DNA of 9,868 bases from Treponema sp. (GTDB lineage: Bacteria > Spirochaetota > Spirochaetia > Treponematales > Breznakiellaceae). The notes below the pieces were generated by a model that was not told where the DNA came from, made no database searches, and saw only the letters and a program-made list of their open reading frames with translations. Shown here in pieces: positions 1-6,904 of this stretch; the stretch's first letter is position 1, and every line of letters starts with the position of its first letter. The DNA is taken from contig JAISND010000010.1 in NCBI GenBank assembly GCA_031276615.1, positions 1 through 9,868 of the forward strand, read 5' to 3'. The translations under genes were made by a program, and so were the position numbers.

Positions 1-1
1 G

Positions 2-2083
2 GTGGAAAACGGCGTCCTCCTTGTGCGGAACAGTTTCGGCGCGGTAAGGATTCCCGTCTCCGGCGGACTTCCGCGGAATATTCCCGGCCTTCCTTCCTTC
101 GCGTCCGGCGCCGCGCCGGGTCCGCGTCCCCTTGACCTCGCGGCTTCCGCCGACGGCCGCTGGGTTCTGTATGTCGAATCCCGAAGCCCGGCCTACGGAG
201 ACCTGGTACTCCTTGACGCCGCAAGCGGCGCGAAGCAAATCGTTACGCGCAAGATAGAAAAGCCGGACATGGTTTTCCCCGCCCGTTTCAGCCCCGATTC
301 ACGGGTCTTTATCTACGCCAGGGCGGGCCGGCTTTACTATTATTCACTTGCCGCCGTGCCCCGGCCGGCGGTGGATGAAAATTTCCGCAGCCTGGGCGAG
401 GGGGAGATTTCGTCGGCGGCATGGAACGGGAACGGTGATTTTTATTATTTCAGGGGAAACACCCTGTACCGGGTCAGGGGCATGGAATTTTTTACCCGCG
501 CCGTGTATGCCGGTTTTCTCGAGGCTGGTTCCCCGGCCGGGAAGATACCCTTTGATTTTGATCCCGCCTTTGACTCTTTCTGGATTTCCCCGGACGGCCG
601 TTCCGTTCTCCTTTCCCGCGGCGGGCGGACGGTTTTCTATTGCCCCCTCGAAGCGGCGGCGGAAGAATCGGTCCTTCCCTATGCGGTTATTCCGCCGGGC
701 GCTTTTGACATTAACGCGCTGTGGTCGCCTGACGGCATCGTTACGGTACTGGCTTCGATACCGGGAAAAAAGGCGGCGGGCGCCGCGGGAGAGAACCGCG
801 TGGCGGCCTGGCGTCTTGTTCCGGGCGGAGCCGGCCCCTCCTCCTTCGCCCCGCTGGATACCCCCCCCGGCTCCGGCTGCGCTTTATCCCCCGACGGAAA
901 GCTGGCGCTCTTCTGGGGCGAGGGGGGGCTTGCGCTTTGGGATTACGTCAACTGGCGTCCCCTGCGAAACCCGGAGGCCGGGCCCGTGTATTCCTGCCTC
1001 TGGCTGGGCAATTCGGAATATGTCAGGGGAGACGCCAGGCGCATCGAAAGGGTAAACCTTGCGGGGCAGCGGCGGCTCGTGTGCCTTGCCGGCGCTTCCG
1101 TTCACGGTTTTGAGGAAGAGGCGGAAAGGGCGTCCGCCGGGGCTTCTTCGCATATCTTCGCCGGGGACGGCGGCCTTTGGTACAGTACCGACGGCCGGAA
1201 CCCCTGGGTTGAAAAACCCGGCGTCCGGGGGCGGAAGGCTTCCCAGGCCTCCGGCCGCTACCGGGTATACCTTGAAAAACAGGGCGCCGGCCCCTATGCG
1301 AATCTTCCCATGATTCGAAACATCGCCTCGGTGGGAACCGCCTCGCTGCTTCCCGCGGTCAGGACAGGCGGCGAGGCGGCCCTCCCGTCCGGCCGCGAAA
1401 CGGCGTCCGGCGTTCCCGGGGTTTTCTCCGGCGGCCGCCGCGAAGGGCCGCGGGAAGTGGCCCTCTGTTTTGATCTTTACGATGACGATACGGGCCTTCC
1501 TCTGGTTCTTGATGCCCTGAACCGTTTCGGCTTCAAGGCGACTTTTTTTCTGAACGGTGAATTTATCCGCCGCAACCCTTCCGCGGCCCGCGGCATTGCC
1601 GGGGCGGGACAGGAAGCGGCCTCAATGTTTTACGCCCCCATTGATTTTTCGGATTCCCGCTACCGGGTCAACGCCGACTTTGTGGTCCGGGGCCTTGCCC
1701 GCAACGAGGACGAATACTACGAGGCAAGCGGGGACGAGCTTAACCTCCTTTGGCATCCTCCCTTCTACAGGGCCTCCGCCGAAATTGCCGCGGCCGCCGC
1801 CCGCGCCGGCTACCTTACCGTTGACCGCGATGTCGATCCCCTGGACTGGGTAAGCCGCGAAGAAGCGCGGCGGTTCGGCATGGGCCGGCGCGGCGCCTGC
1901 GACATCATTGAGCGCGTCATCGAGCAGAAGCGGCCCGGCTCGATAATCCCTGTCCGCCTTGGCCTCCTTTCAAACGGCGGAAACGATTACCTCTTCCTCA
2001 GAATCAACGTGCTTCTGGACGCCCTGGTCCGCGCGGGCTACCGGGTGACGACGGTGTCGTCGCTGATTCAGCGCGCGCGGTAA
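2..2083 (+). CDS. Beta-propeller-like protein with C-terminal degenerate NodB (polysaccharide deacetylase-like) domain, 5' end probably outside window
   Basis: The open frame enters from the window edge. A GTG sits at base 2, but the protein opens in the middle of propeller-like sequence with no signal peptide, so the gene probably starts upstream. Residues about 1-430 carry repeated beta-strand blades with WD40/TolB-like SPDG turns (near residues 97, 196, 242 and 296). A low-complexity linker follows (about 450-485). Residues about 485-690 resemble the NodB fold: a FD motif at 490-491, KATFFLNGE at 512-520, WHPPF at 584-588, a DxxDW motif at 612-616 and GSII at 646-649. The usual metal and catalytic residues are largely lost: the GHE/HxxxH motif reads GQE with Met542 and Pro546, the motif-3 Arg is His585, and the motif-5 His is Arg652. 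NodB enzymes remove acetyl groups from peptidoglycan or polysaccharide; this one is more likely a binding or structural relative. Location is presumed to be the envelope. The TAA stop is followed at once by a hairpin. Confidence 0.8.
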   Translation: MENGVLLVRNSFGAVRIPVSGGLPRNIPGLPSFASGAAPGPRPLDLAASADGRWVLYVESRSPAYGDLVLLDAASGAKQIVTRKIEKPDMVFPARFSPDSRVFIYARAGRLYYYSLAAVPRPAVDENFRSLGEGEISSAAWNGNGDFYYFRGNTLYRVRGMEFFTRAVYAGFLEAGSPAGKIPFDFDPAFDSFWISPDGRSVLLSRGGRTVFYCPLEAAAEESVLPYAVIPPGAFDINALWSPDGIVTVLASIPGKKAAGAAGENRVAAWRLVPGGAGPSSFAPLDTPPGSGCALSPDGKLALFWGEGGLALWDYVNWRPLRNPEAGPVYSCLWLGNSEYVRGDARRIERVNLAGQRRLVCLAGASVHGFEEEAERASAGASSHIFAGDGGLWYSTDGRNPWVEKPGVRGRKASQASGRYRVYLEKQGAGPYANLPMIRNIASVGTASLLPAVRTGGEAALPSGRETASGVPGVFSGGRREGPREVALCFDLYDDDTGLPLVLDALNRFGFKATFFLNGEFIRRNPSAARGIAGAGQEAASMFYAPIDFSDSRYRVNADFVVRGLARNEDEYYEASGDELNLLWHPPFYRASAEIAAAAARAGYLTVDRDVDPLDWVSREEARRFGMGRRGACDIIERVIEQKRPGSIIPVRLGLLSNGGNDYLFLRINVLLDALVRAGYRVTTVSSLIQRAR

Positions 2084-2086
2084 TTT

Positions 2087-2113
2087 CGGATTTTTTGCGC
2101 AGCAAAAAATCCG
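2087..2113. terminator. Perfect 12-bp hairpin between convergent genes, possible bidirectional terminator
   Basis: Bases 2087-2098 (cggattttttgc) and 2102-2113 (gcaaaaaatccg) are exact reverse complements around a 3-base loop. The hairpin begins 3 bases after the TAA of the propeller gene and lies downstream of the convergent OLD-like gene. It lacks a separate T-run after the stem; instead T6/A6 lies inside the stem. On the minus strand an alternative fold exists: a short GC hairpin (2122-2112, cggc-cca-gccg) followed by GA and T6, which looks more like a weak intrinsic terminator for the OLD-like gene. The position suits termination of both genes, but the strength is uncertain. Confidence 0.5.
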
Positions 2114-2130
2114 GCTGGGCCGTTGTTGCA

Positions 2131-2173
2131 GCGGCATCCCTGCCGCCTGAAGCCGTTTGGCATCCATGCCGCC
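2131..2173. repeat. Pair of 15-base near-identical direct repeats, each internally palindromic
   Basis: ggcatccctgccgcc at 2133-2147 recurs as ggcatccatgccgcc at 2159-2173, 14 of 15 bases identical with a 26-base period. Each copy is itself an inverted repeat: 2131-2136 pairs with 2141-2146 (6 bp, loop tccc), and 2159-2163 pairs with 2166-2170 (5 bp, 2-base centre). It lies wholly in the noncoding gap between convergent stop codons. It may be a dispersed intergenic repeat of the genome or part of the transcript end structure; copy number elsewhere cannot be seen from here. Confidence 0.55.
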
Positions 2174-2198
2174 CAAGGCTAAACGCGGCGCGGAAAAG

Positions 2199-4007
2199 TC
2201 AGGCGCCGCCGTATTCCAGATAGCGGACGAGTTTATCCAGTTTTTCCGACACCTCGCCGGGTATTTCGTCCGCCGGGCAGAAAGGGACAAGCCGGTACAA
2301 ATCGCCTTTGGCAAGAAGCATGGGCTGATTCATTTTTTTCGCATAACGGCGGAATACTTCTTCCGCGAAGCCGCTCATTTTTGTGTTGCCCAGCATAAAA
2401 CGTTTTACCTCTCTGCTTCCCCGGTGGTAGTCTTCCAGAATTTCCCTGCTGTTGTTAAAAACAGTTGAAAGCAAAACATCATCAACGGACTGTACAAAAA
2501 CATCCAGATCCTCATGCGAAAAAAGATCCTGTTCTTCATTTCTGTAACGGCTTTCAATATATTTTATCAGCACCTCCGGGCTGATAAAATAGTTTTCAAT
2601 TTCATAGTTCTTCCAGAATAATGTGGCAATGGAATCGGTTTCGGTATCAGTACGATTGTTGTTGTCGTTGTCAAAAAGGGCAAAGCCCTTTAATTCCGGA
2701 ACAAATATTTTCAGGGCATTAAAATGGGCAAGATGATTCCGGTTGAACGCGCCGCCCGCGCGATCCAGCTGATTCTCAATGGTATCTTCCGGTTCGATGT
2801 TTTGGGTGTAGTAGGGATTCAGCTTGTCATTCAGGACCTTTTCCGCCTTCTTGTGCCCCAGGAGGGCCACCAGCCCGCGTAATATTTCAATATCGGTGCT
2901 GCCTTCTATATAAAATATTCTGGGATGGACCTTTGCCTTATAGTAATGCTCAATGCCATAAGTCCGAAGAGCGTTGCGAACGTCTTTTTTATCGCCAATG
3001 TTGTCGGCCGTTCCGTCAAGGAGAAGCATGGTCAAATTTATGTCAACCGCGTCATCCAGTATTGCTTCCGAGTGTGTCGCGATAATGACCTGCGATCCGT
3101 TTTCCCCGGCGACCGATTTCAGCAGGGCGTAAATCTGCCTTTGGCGCAGGATTTCAAGATGCGCGTCAGGCTCATCTATTAAAATAATCGAATTTTTATG
3201 CCAATACAAATAGGCAAGTATCAGCAGGGTCTGCTGCAGTCCCCTGCCGGCAAGAGAAATGTCAAGTGCCGTGGACATGTTATCCGGCTTATAGGTAATA
3301 ATTAATTTAGCCCTGCTTTCTATAAACTCCGGCCTGTTTATTTTAACCAGAAAGAGGCGGTGCATTAAACTGACAATTTTATCCCAATCACCGGTTTTAT
3401 TGTTTTTATCGGCTTCTACGACTTTGTAACAGATATTGCGCAAGACCTGGGCGGTTTGTCCCTGTCCCAGCAGGGTTTTAATCCATCCGTCCTGGAAAAG
3501 GGTTTCTTCGGTTTCAATACCGGACATGGGATATAAAAGATGAAACCGCAGGGTTGAAGCATATTGGATCAATTCCAAATCTTTCATGATTTTTATATCC
3601 GGGGTACTGTAAATTACTTCCGCGTCCCGGTAGGTGAAAACAAAGGGACAGTCAACAATTTTCCCCTTGAATTCCATGCCTATATTTATCCGCAGCTTTA
3701 CGTTTTCATTTTTTTGCCTTACCTGGGTTTTGTTCCAGAAAAAACGGGTTTCGCCTACCGGAACCTCAAGTATGTTCAGGCGGTTGATTCCGGCGCCGTA
3801 CCGCTCTCTTTCTTTGGTGGAGTTTGTATCGCCCTTCTTTTCATACCAGGATTTTACGCCCCTGTCCCAAAGTGACAAGGCCTGTATAACGCTTGTCTTG
3901 CCGGAATTATTGGGGCCGATAATAACCGCCGGATGACTTAATTCTATTCTGATTTTACGGGAAAAGGTTTTAAAATTTTCGATTTCCACATAACGAATCA
4001 TTGCCAT
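2199..4007 (-). CDS. OLD-family ATP-dependent endonuclease-like protein (ABC-type ATPase plus TOPRIM domain)
   Basis: A 602-residue protein using the ATG at 4007. The ATPase half has Walker A GPNNSGKT (31-38), a signature-like SLAGRGLQQ (251-259), Walker B ILIDEPDAH (275-283) and a switch histidine in ATHSEA (310-315). The C-terminal half has a TOPRIM-type motif YIEGSTD (Glu368, Asp372), a DxD in FDNDN (Asp446, Asp448) and EIENYF (469-474), typical of OLD-like proteins. OLD proteins couple ATP binding to a metal-dependent DNA nuclease, and several act in phage exclusion. Both flanking genes are unrelated and there is no UvrD-like helicase (as in Gabija) or reverse transcriptase next to it, so it resembles a single-gene class 1 OLD. 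It is AT-rich compared with its neighbours (single 60-base lines near 38-40% GC against about 67% in the propeller gene), which suggests transfer. The ATG at 4043 is unlikely because it overlaps the -10 box. An overcoming-restriction or DNA-repair role cannot be excluded. Confidence 0.88.
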   Translation of the reverse strand: MAMIRYVEIENFKTFSRKIRIELSHPAVIIGPNNSGKTSVIQALSLWDRGVKSWYEKKGDTNSTKERERYGAGINRLNILEVPVGETRFFWNKTQVRQKNENVKLRINIGMEFKGKIVDCPFVFTYRDAEVIYSTPDIKIMKDLELIQYASTLRFHLLYPMSGIETEETLFQDGWIKTLLGQGQTAQVLRNICYKVVEADKNNKTGDWDKIVSLMHRLFLVKINRPEFIESRAKLIITYKPDNMSTALDISLAGRGLQQTLLILAYLYWHKNSIILIDEPDAHLEILRQRQIYALLKSVAGENGSQVIIATHSEAILDDAVDINLTMLLLDGTADNIGDKKDVRNALRTYGIEHYYKAKVHPRIFYIEGSTDIEILRGLVALLGHKKAEKVLNDKLNPYYTQNIEPEDTIENQLDRAGGAFNRNHLAHFNALKIFVPELKGFALFDNDNNNRTDTETDSIATLFWKNYEIENYFISPEVLIKYIESRYRNEEQDLFSHEDLDVFVQSVDDVLLSTVFNNSREILEDYHRGSREVKRFMLGNTKMSGFAEEVFRRYAKKMNQPMLLAKGDLYRLVPFCPADEIPGEVSEKLDKLVRYLEYGGA

Positions 4008-4014
4008 TAAAGCG

Positions 4015-4019
4015 CCTCC
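4015..4019 (-). promoter_or_regulatory. Shine-Dalgarno GGAGG deciding the start of the OLD-like gene
   Basis: On the minus strand GGAGG occupies 4019-4015, with 7 bases to the ATG at 4007. It is the strongest ribosome binding site I find in the window and selects this ATG over the in-frame ATG at 4043 and over the ATG two codons downstream at 4001. Confidence 0.8.
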
Positions 4020-4041
4020 GCTTTTTGTTCCGTTTCGGACC

Positions 4042-4070
4042 ATTATAACGTGGAACAGGGAAAGGATGAA
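4042..4070 (-). promoter_or_regulatory. Sigma-70-type promoter for the OLD-like gene
   Basis: A consensus -10 TATAAT lies on the minus strand at 4047-4042. Seventeen bases upstream is a weak -35, ttcatc (4070-4065), matching three of six consensus positions. Initiation near 4035 would give a leader of about 28 bases that contains the GGAGG site. The rest of the gap back to the carboxypeptidase stop (4048-4116) holds no convincing terminator, only a 5-bp gggca/tgccc pairing, so read-through from the upstream operon remains possible. Confidence 0.6.
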
Positions 4071-4116
4071 GGGCAGTTATCCCTATGCCCAGGGCGAGCG
4101 CATGTGCCGGGGGGAA

Positions 4117-5391
4117 TTACCGCCGGAACAGCAGCATGAGGCTGTGCCAAATTCGTTTAAAGATATTTCCCTGTTCGTATGACGATTCCGTGAGGAGGGG
4201 AACCCGGTGTACTTCGCCGTATTCGTCCGAAAGGACAAGGTCTCCCACGGGGTAATCCGCGGGGAGGGGCGCGATGAGGGGATCGGCAATTTCCGCGGAA
4301 AGCCGGAGTGAGCCGGCGCGTCCTTTGGGCGCGGTAAAGGACGCGGGATTCAGCGCCGCGCCTTCCGCGGGTTTCAGCCTTGCCCAATCCGCCCTGCCCT
4401 TCCACAGCCGCGCCGGTTCCAAATCACCGGCGGGGGGGCGCACGGTTCTGAAATTGGCAAAAGCCCAGGAGAGCAATTCCGCGCCGTCTTTGTCACGGAG
4501 GCGGTCGCCGCCGGGGCTGGCGGGCGCGCCGAGGAGTACCGCGACAAAGCGCGTCCCGTCCCGTTCCGCCGTAAGGGCGATATTGTAGCCCGCTTCGTCG
4601 ATATAACCGGTTTTGAGTCCGTCAACGCCGGGAAAGGTTTTAAGCAGGGCGTTGCGGTTGTTTTGCACGATGGTCCGGGAATTACCCCGAAAGGCCGCCG
4701 CCGTGTTCTGCGGCTTTGGATAGGCAAATTCGGGAACCGAATGGAATTCGGCCAGGCTTTCCGGGTGAAGAGCGATGTACTGGCGGCAGAAGAGGGCGAA
4801 TTCCCCGGCGGTGGTCATGTTGTTTTCGGAAATGCCCGAAGGTTCGGTGAAGCGCGTTTTTACCAGCCCCATCCGCCGCGCCTCGAAATTCATCATGGAG
4901 ACAAAGTCCCGCACCGTGGGGGCTGCCGAGAGGGCCGCGGCGATTGCCGCGTCGTTCCCCGACGAAACGGCAAGGCCCAGCAGAATCTCCCTGAGAGTCA
5001 CCGTCTGCCCCGGCGCGAGAAACATCAGGCTGGAACGGGGCGGCTGGTTTATCGCCCAGCTTTTCTCGCCGAGGGGAACGGTATCGTCAAGCGATACCCT
5101 TCCCGCCGCGGCTTCCTTCAGCACCAGGTGCATGGTCATAAGTTTGACAAGGGAGGCGGGCGGAATTTCCCCGTCCTGGTTTTTTGCGTATAACACCGTT
5201 CCGGTTTCCGCGTCGGCAAGTACCGCGGCGCGGGAGTTTATTCCGGGCGCCCCCGCGAGGAAGGGAAAGAGCAGGGCCGGCGTGTCGTAATCAAGAGGCC
5301 GGGGCCCGGCAGCCGGGTTCTGGGCCGCGAGCTTCAGGGGAAGAACAAGGAACAGAAAAAGAAGGCGCCGCGGGCCGAAGAAATTCACCAT
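4117..5391 (-). CDS. D-alanyl-D-alanine carboxypeptidase (penicillin-binding protein, peptidase family S11)
   Basis: A 424-residue low-molecular-weight PBP of the DacA/DacF type, which removes the terminal D-Ala from peptidoglycan pentapeptides and so limits cross-linking. The three active-site motifs are present in the expected order: SLVK (Ser80 nucleophile, Lys83), SGN (144-146) and KTG (260-262). A signal peptide is seen at residues 1-23 (basic GPRR, then a Leu/Phe-rich core, likely cleavage after Ala23). Residues about 325-400 form the beta-rich PBP5 C-terminal domain, and the end (about 409-424, hydrophobic with Lys/Arg) looks like the amphipathic membrane anchor of the family. The product should sit on the outer face of the cytoplasmic membrane. 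The gene starts 11 bases after the asnS stop on the same strand, so the two are probably co-transcribed. A modest ggaa lies 5 bases before the ATG. Length and motifs are normal, with no sign of damage. Confidence 0.95.
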   Translation of the reverse strand: MVNFFGPRRLLFLFLVLPLKLAAQNPAAGPRPLDYDTPALLFPFLAGAPGINSRAAVLADAETGTVLYAKNQDGEIPPASLVKLMTMHLVLKEAAAGRVSLDDTVPLGEKSWAINQPPRSSLMFLAPGQTVTLREILLGLAVSSGNDAAIAAALSAAPTVRDFVSMMNFEARRMGLVKTRFTEPSGISENNMTTAGEFALFCRQYIALHPESLAEFHSVPEFAYPKPQNTAAAFRGNSRTIVQNNRNALLKTFPGVDGLKTGYIDEAGYNIALTAERDGTRFVAVLLGAPASPGGDRLRDKDGAELLSWAFANFRTVRPPAGDLEPARLWKGRADWARLKPAEGAALNPASFTAPKGRAGSLRLSAEIADPLIAPLPADYPVGDLVLSDEYGEVHRVPLLTESSYEQGNIFKRIWHSLMLLFRR

Positions 5392-5402
5392 CCTGATTCC
5401 GT

Positions 5403-6851
5403 TCAGAATTCCGCCTGCCCCACAGCCCGCGGGTAGGGAATAACGTCGCGGATATTCGCCATGCCGGTGATGTACTGGATAAGCCGCTCAAAGCCAAGGC
5501 CGAAACCGGAGTGGGGAACCGTTCCGTAACGGCGGAGATCGAGGTACCAGGAATAGTCTTCCGGCTTCATCCCCAGTTCGGCCATCCGCCCGGTGAGGCT
5601 TTCAAGATTTTCCTCGCGCTGGGAGCCGCCGATGATTTCTCCGAGGCGGGGAACCAGCACATCCATAGCCCTGACGGTTTTGCCGTCCCCGTTCAGCTTC
5701 ATGTAAAAGGCTTTTATTTCTTTCGGATAATCAATGACGATCACCGGCCCCCCCGCCGCCTCGGTAAGGTACTTCTCGTGTTCGCTCTGAAGATCGCAGC
5801 CCCAGAAAGGCCTGAATTCAAAACCCTTTTCCCGCGCGGCTTTTTCCAGCTCCCTGACCGCGTCGGTGTAGCTGATGTGGGTGAACTTTGAATCCACCAC
5901 CTGCCGGAGGGTGTCGATGATTCCCCTTTCGATATGGGCGTCAAAGAAGGCGAGATCCGCGGCGCAGTCCTCAAGGGCGCTTCTGAAAATGAATTTCAGA
6001 AAATCCTCGGCCAGCGCCATGTTGTCCTCAAGTTCCGCGAAGGCCATTTCCGGCTCTACCATCCAGAATTCCGCCAGGTGCCGGGTCGTGTTGGAATTTT
6101 CCGCGCGGAAGGTGGGGCCGAAGGTGTAGACCCGGGAAAGGGCGGCCGCGTAGGTTTCCGCCTCAAGCTGGCCGGAGACGGTGAGGCATGCGCGCTTGCC
6201 GAAAAAGTCCTTTGAGTAATCGGGGGCCTTCCCCGATTTCGCGAGGCCCTCAAGATCAAGGGTGGTAACCTGGAACATGGCGCCCGCGCCTTCGGCGTCG
6301 CTCGCGGTGATGATGGGGGTATGGACATACTGAAAACCGTTCTGCTGAAAATACTGATGAATGGCGAAGGCCATGCGGCTGCGCAGCCTGGCGACGGCGC
6401 CGAAGGTGTTTGTCCGGGCGCGGAGGTGCGCTATTTCCCGGAGGAATTCCAGGCTGTGACGCTTTTTCTGAAGGGGATAGGCCGGTATTTTCGGCCGGCC
6501 CGCCGCGCCGGCGTCCGCCCCTGAAACGGCGTCCTCCGCGGGCGCTTCACCGACAAGGCGCAGCTCTTCCGCCAAAACCTCCAGGGCCTGGCCCGGCGCC
6601 GGCGACTCCGCAAGGCGTCCCCGGATCTCGACCGACGCGCCGGTGCCAACCGCGGCAAGAACGGCTTTGACGCCCGCCCCCGCCGCGGCCAAATCAAAGG
6701 TACACTGGATACCGGCAAGGGAAGAACCGTCGTTCACTTCCACAAAAACGAGGCTCTTCATTTCCCGTTTTGTTCTGACCCAGCCCCGGATTGTTACTTC
6801 CTGGTTTCCGGGTTTCTGCGCGAGAATTTCCCTGACAAGCAAAGGTAACAT
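5403..6851 (-). CDS. asnS: Asparaginyl-tRNA synthetase
   Basis: A 482-residue class IIb aminoacyl-tRNA synthetase that charges tRNA-Asn with asparagine in the cytoplasm. Residues about 17-100 are the OB-fold anticodon-binding domain (IRGWVRTKRE, EVNDGSSL). The catalytic core follows with HLRARTNTF (142-150), class II motif 1 around 171-195 (TPIITASDAEGAGAMF), SGQLEAE (226-232), motif 2 FGPTFRAENSNTTRHLAEFW (244-263), where HLAEFW supports AsnRS, and motif 3 GFGLGFERL (449-457). The frame is open up to 7001, but the ATG at 6851 gives the family length and N-terminus; the extra 50 residues lie antisense to the TatD gene and do not resemble the family. No good ribosome binding site precedes 6851, only gaag four bases too close. 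Its presence implies that at least some Asn-tRNA is made directly. It probably heads an operon with the carboxypeptidase. Confidence 0.97.
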   Translation of the reverse strand: MLPLLVREILAQKPGNQEVTIRGWVRTKREMKSLVFVEVNDGSSLAGIQCTFDLAAAGAGVKAVLAAVGTGASVEIRGRLAESPAPGQALEVLAEELRLVGEAPAEDAVSGADAGAAGRPKIPAYPLQKKRHSLEFLREIAHLRARTNTFGAVARLRSRMAFAIHQYFQQNGFQYVHTPIITASDAEGAGAMFQVTTLDLEGLAKSGKAPDYSKDFFGKRACLTVSGQLEAETYAAALSRVYTFGPTFRAENSNTTRHLAEFWMVEPEMAFAELEDNMALAEDFLKFIFRSALEDCAADLAFFDAHIERGIIDTLRQVVDSKFTHISYTDAVRELEKAAREKGFEFRPFWGCDLQSEHEKYLTEAAGGPVIVIDYPKEIKAFYMKLNGDGKTVRAMDVLVPRLGEIIGGSQREENLESLTGRMAELGMKPEDYSWYLDLRRYGTVPHSGFGLGFERLIQYITGMANIRDVIPYPRAVGQAEF

Positions 6852-6859
6852 GGCTTCAG

Positions 6860-6866
6860 TATAATA
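6860..6866. promoter_or_regulatory. Symmetrical -10 element, candidate bidirectional promoter for asnS and the TatD gene
   Basis: The 53-base divergent gap contains TATAATA at 6860-6866. The plus strand reads TATAAT (6860-6865, consensus -10, initiation near 6872, about 33 bases before the TatD start). The minus strand reads TATTAT (6866-6861), overlapped by TATACT (6863-6858), with initiation near 6851-6854, almost at the asnS ATG. No good -35 is seen at normal spacing on either strand. The element matches the symmetrical -10 type known to allow divergent transcription; activity is inferred. Confidence 0.5.
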
Positions 6867-6904
6867 GGCTTGAGGTCTTTGGGGAAGCGCCGCTACAATG
6901 AGCC

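Noticed and set aside
2087..4116. Transposon, integron or prophage ends around the OLD-like gene
   Set aside because: No transposase, integrase or tRNA gene and no matching terminal repeats or target duplication were found at the two edges; transfer is inferred from composition only.
4663..5193. Open frame of 176 codons on the plus strand inside the carboxypeptidase gene
   Set aside because: It is fully antisense to a gene with all S11 motifs intact, has biased low-complexity composition and shows no recognisable domain; long shadow frames are expected at this GC content.
2199..5391. Functional pairing of the OLD-like gene with the carboxypeptidase as a two-gene defence system
   Set aside because: The carboxypeptidase is an ordinary S11 protein 11 bases behind asnS, with different base composition, and the OLD-like gene has its own promoter.
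6832..6837. ctgaca as a -35 box for the TatD gene
   Set aside because: It matches five of six consensus bases but is 22 bases from the -10, too far for a usual sigma-70 promoter.
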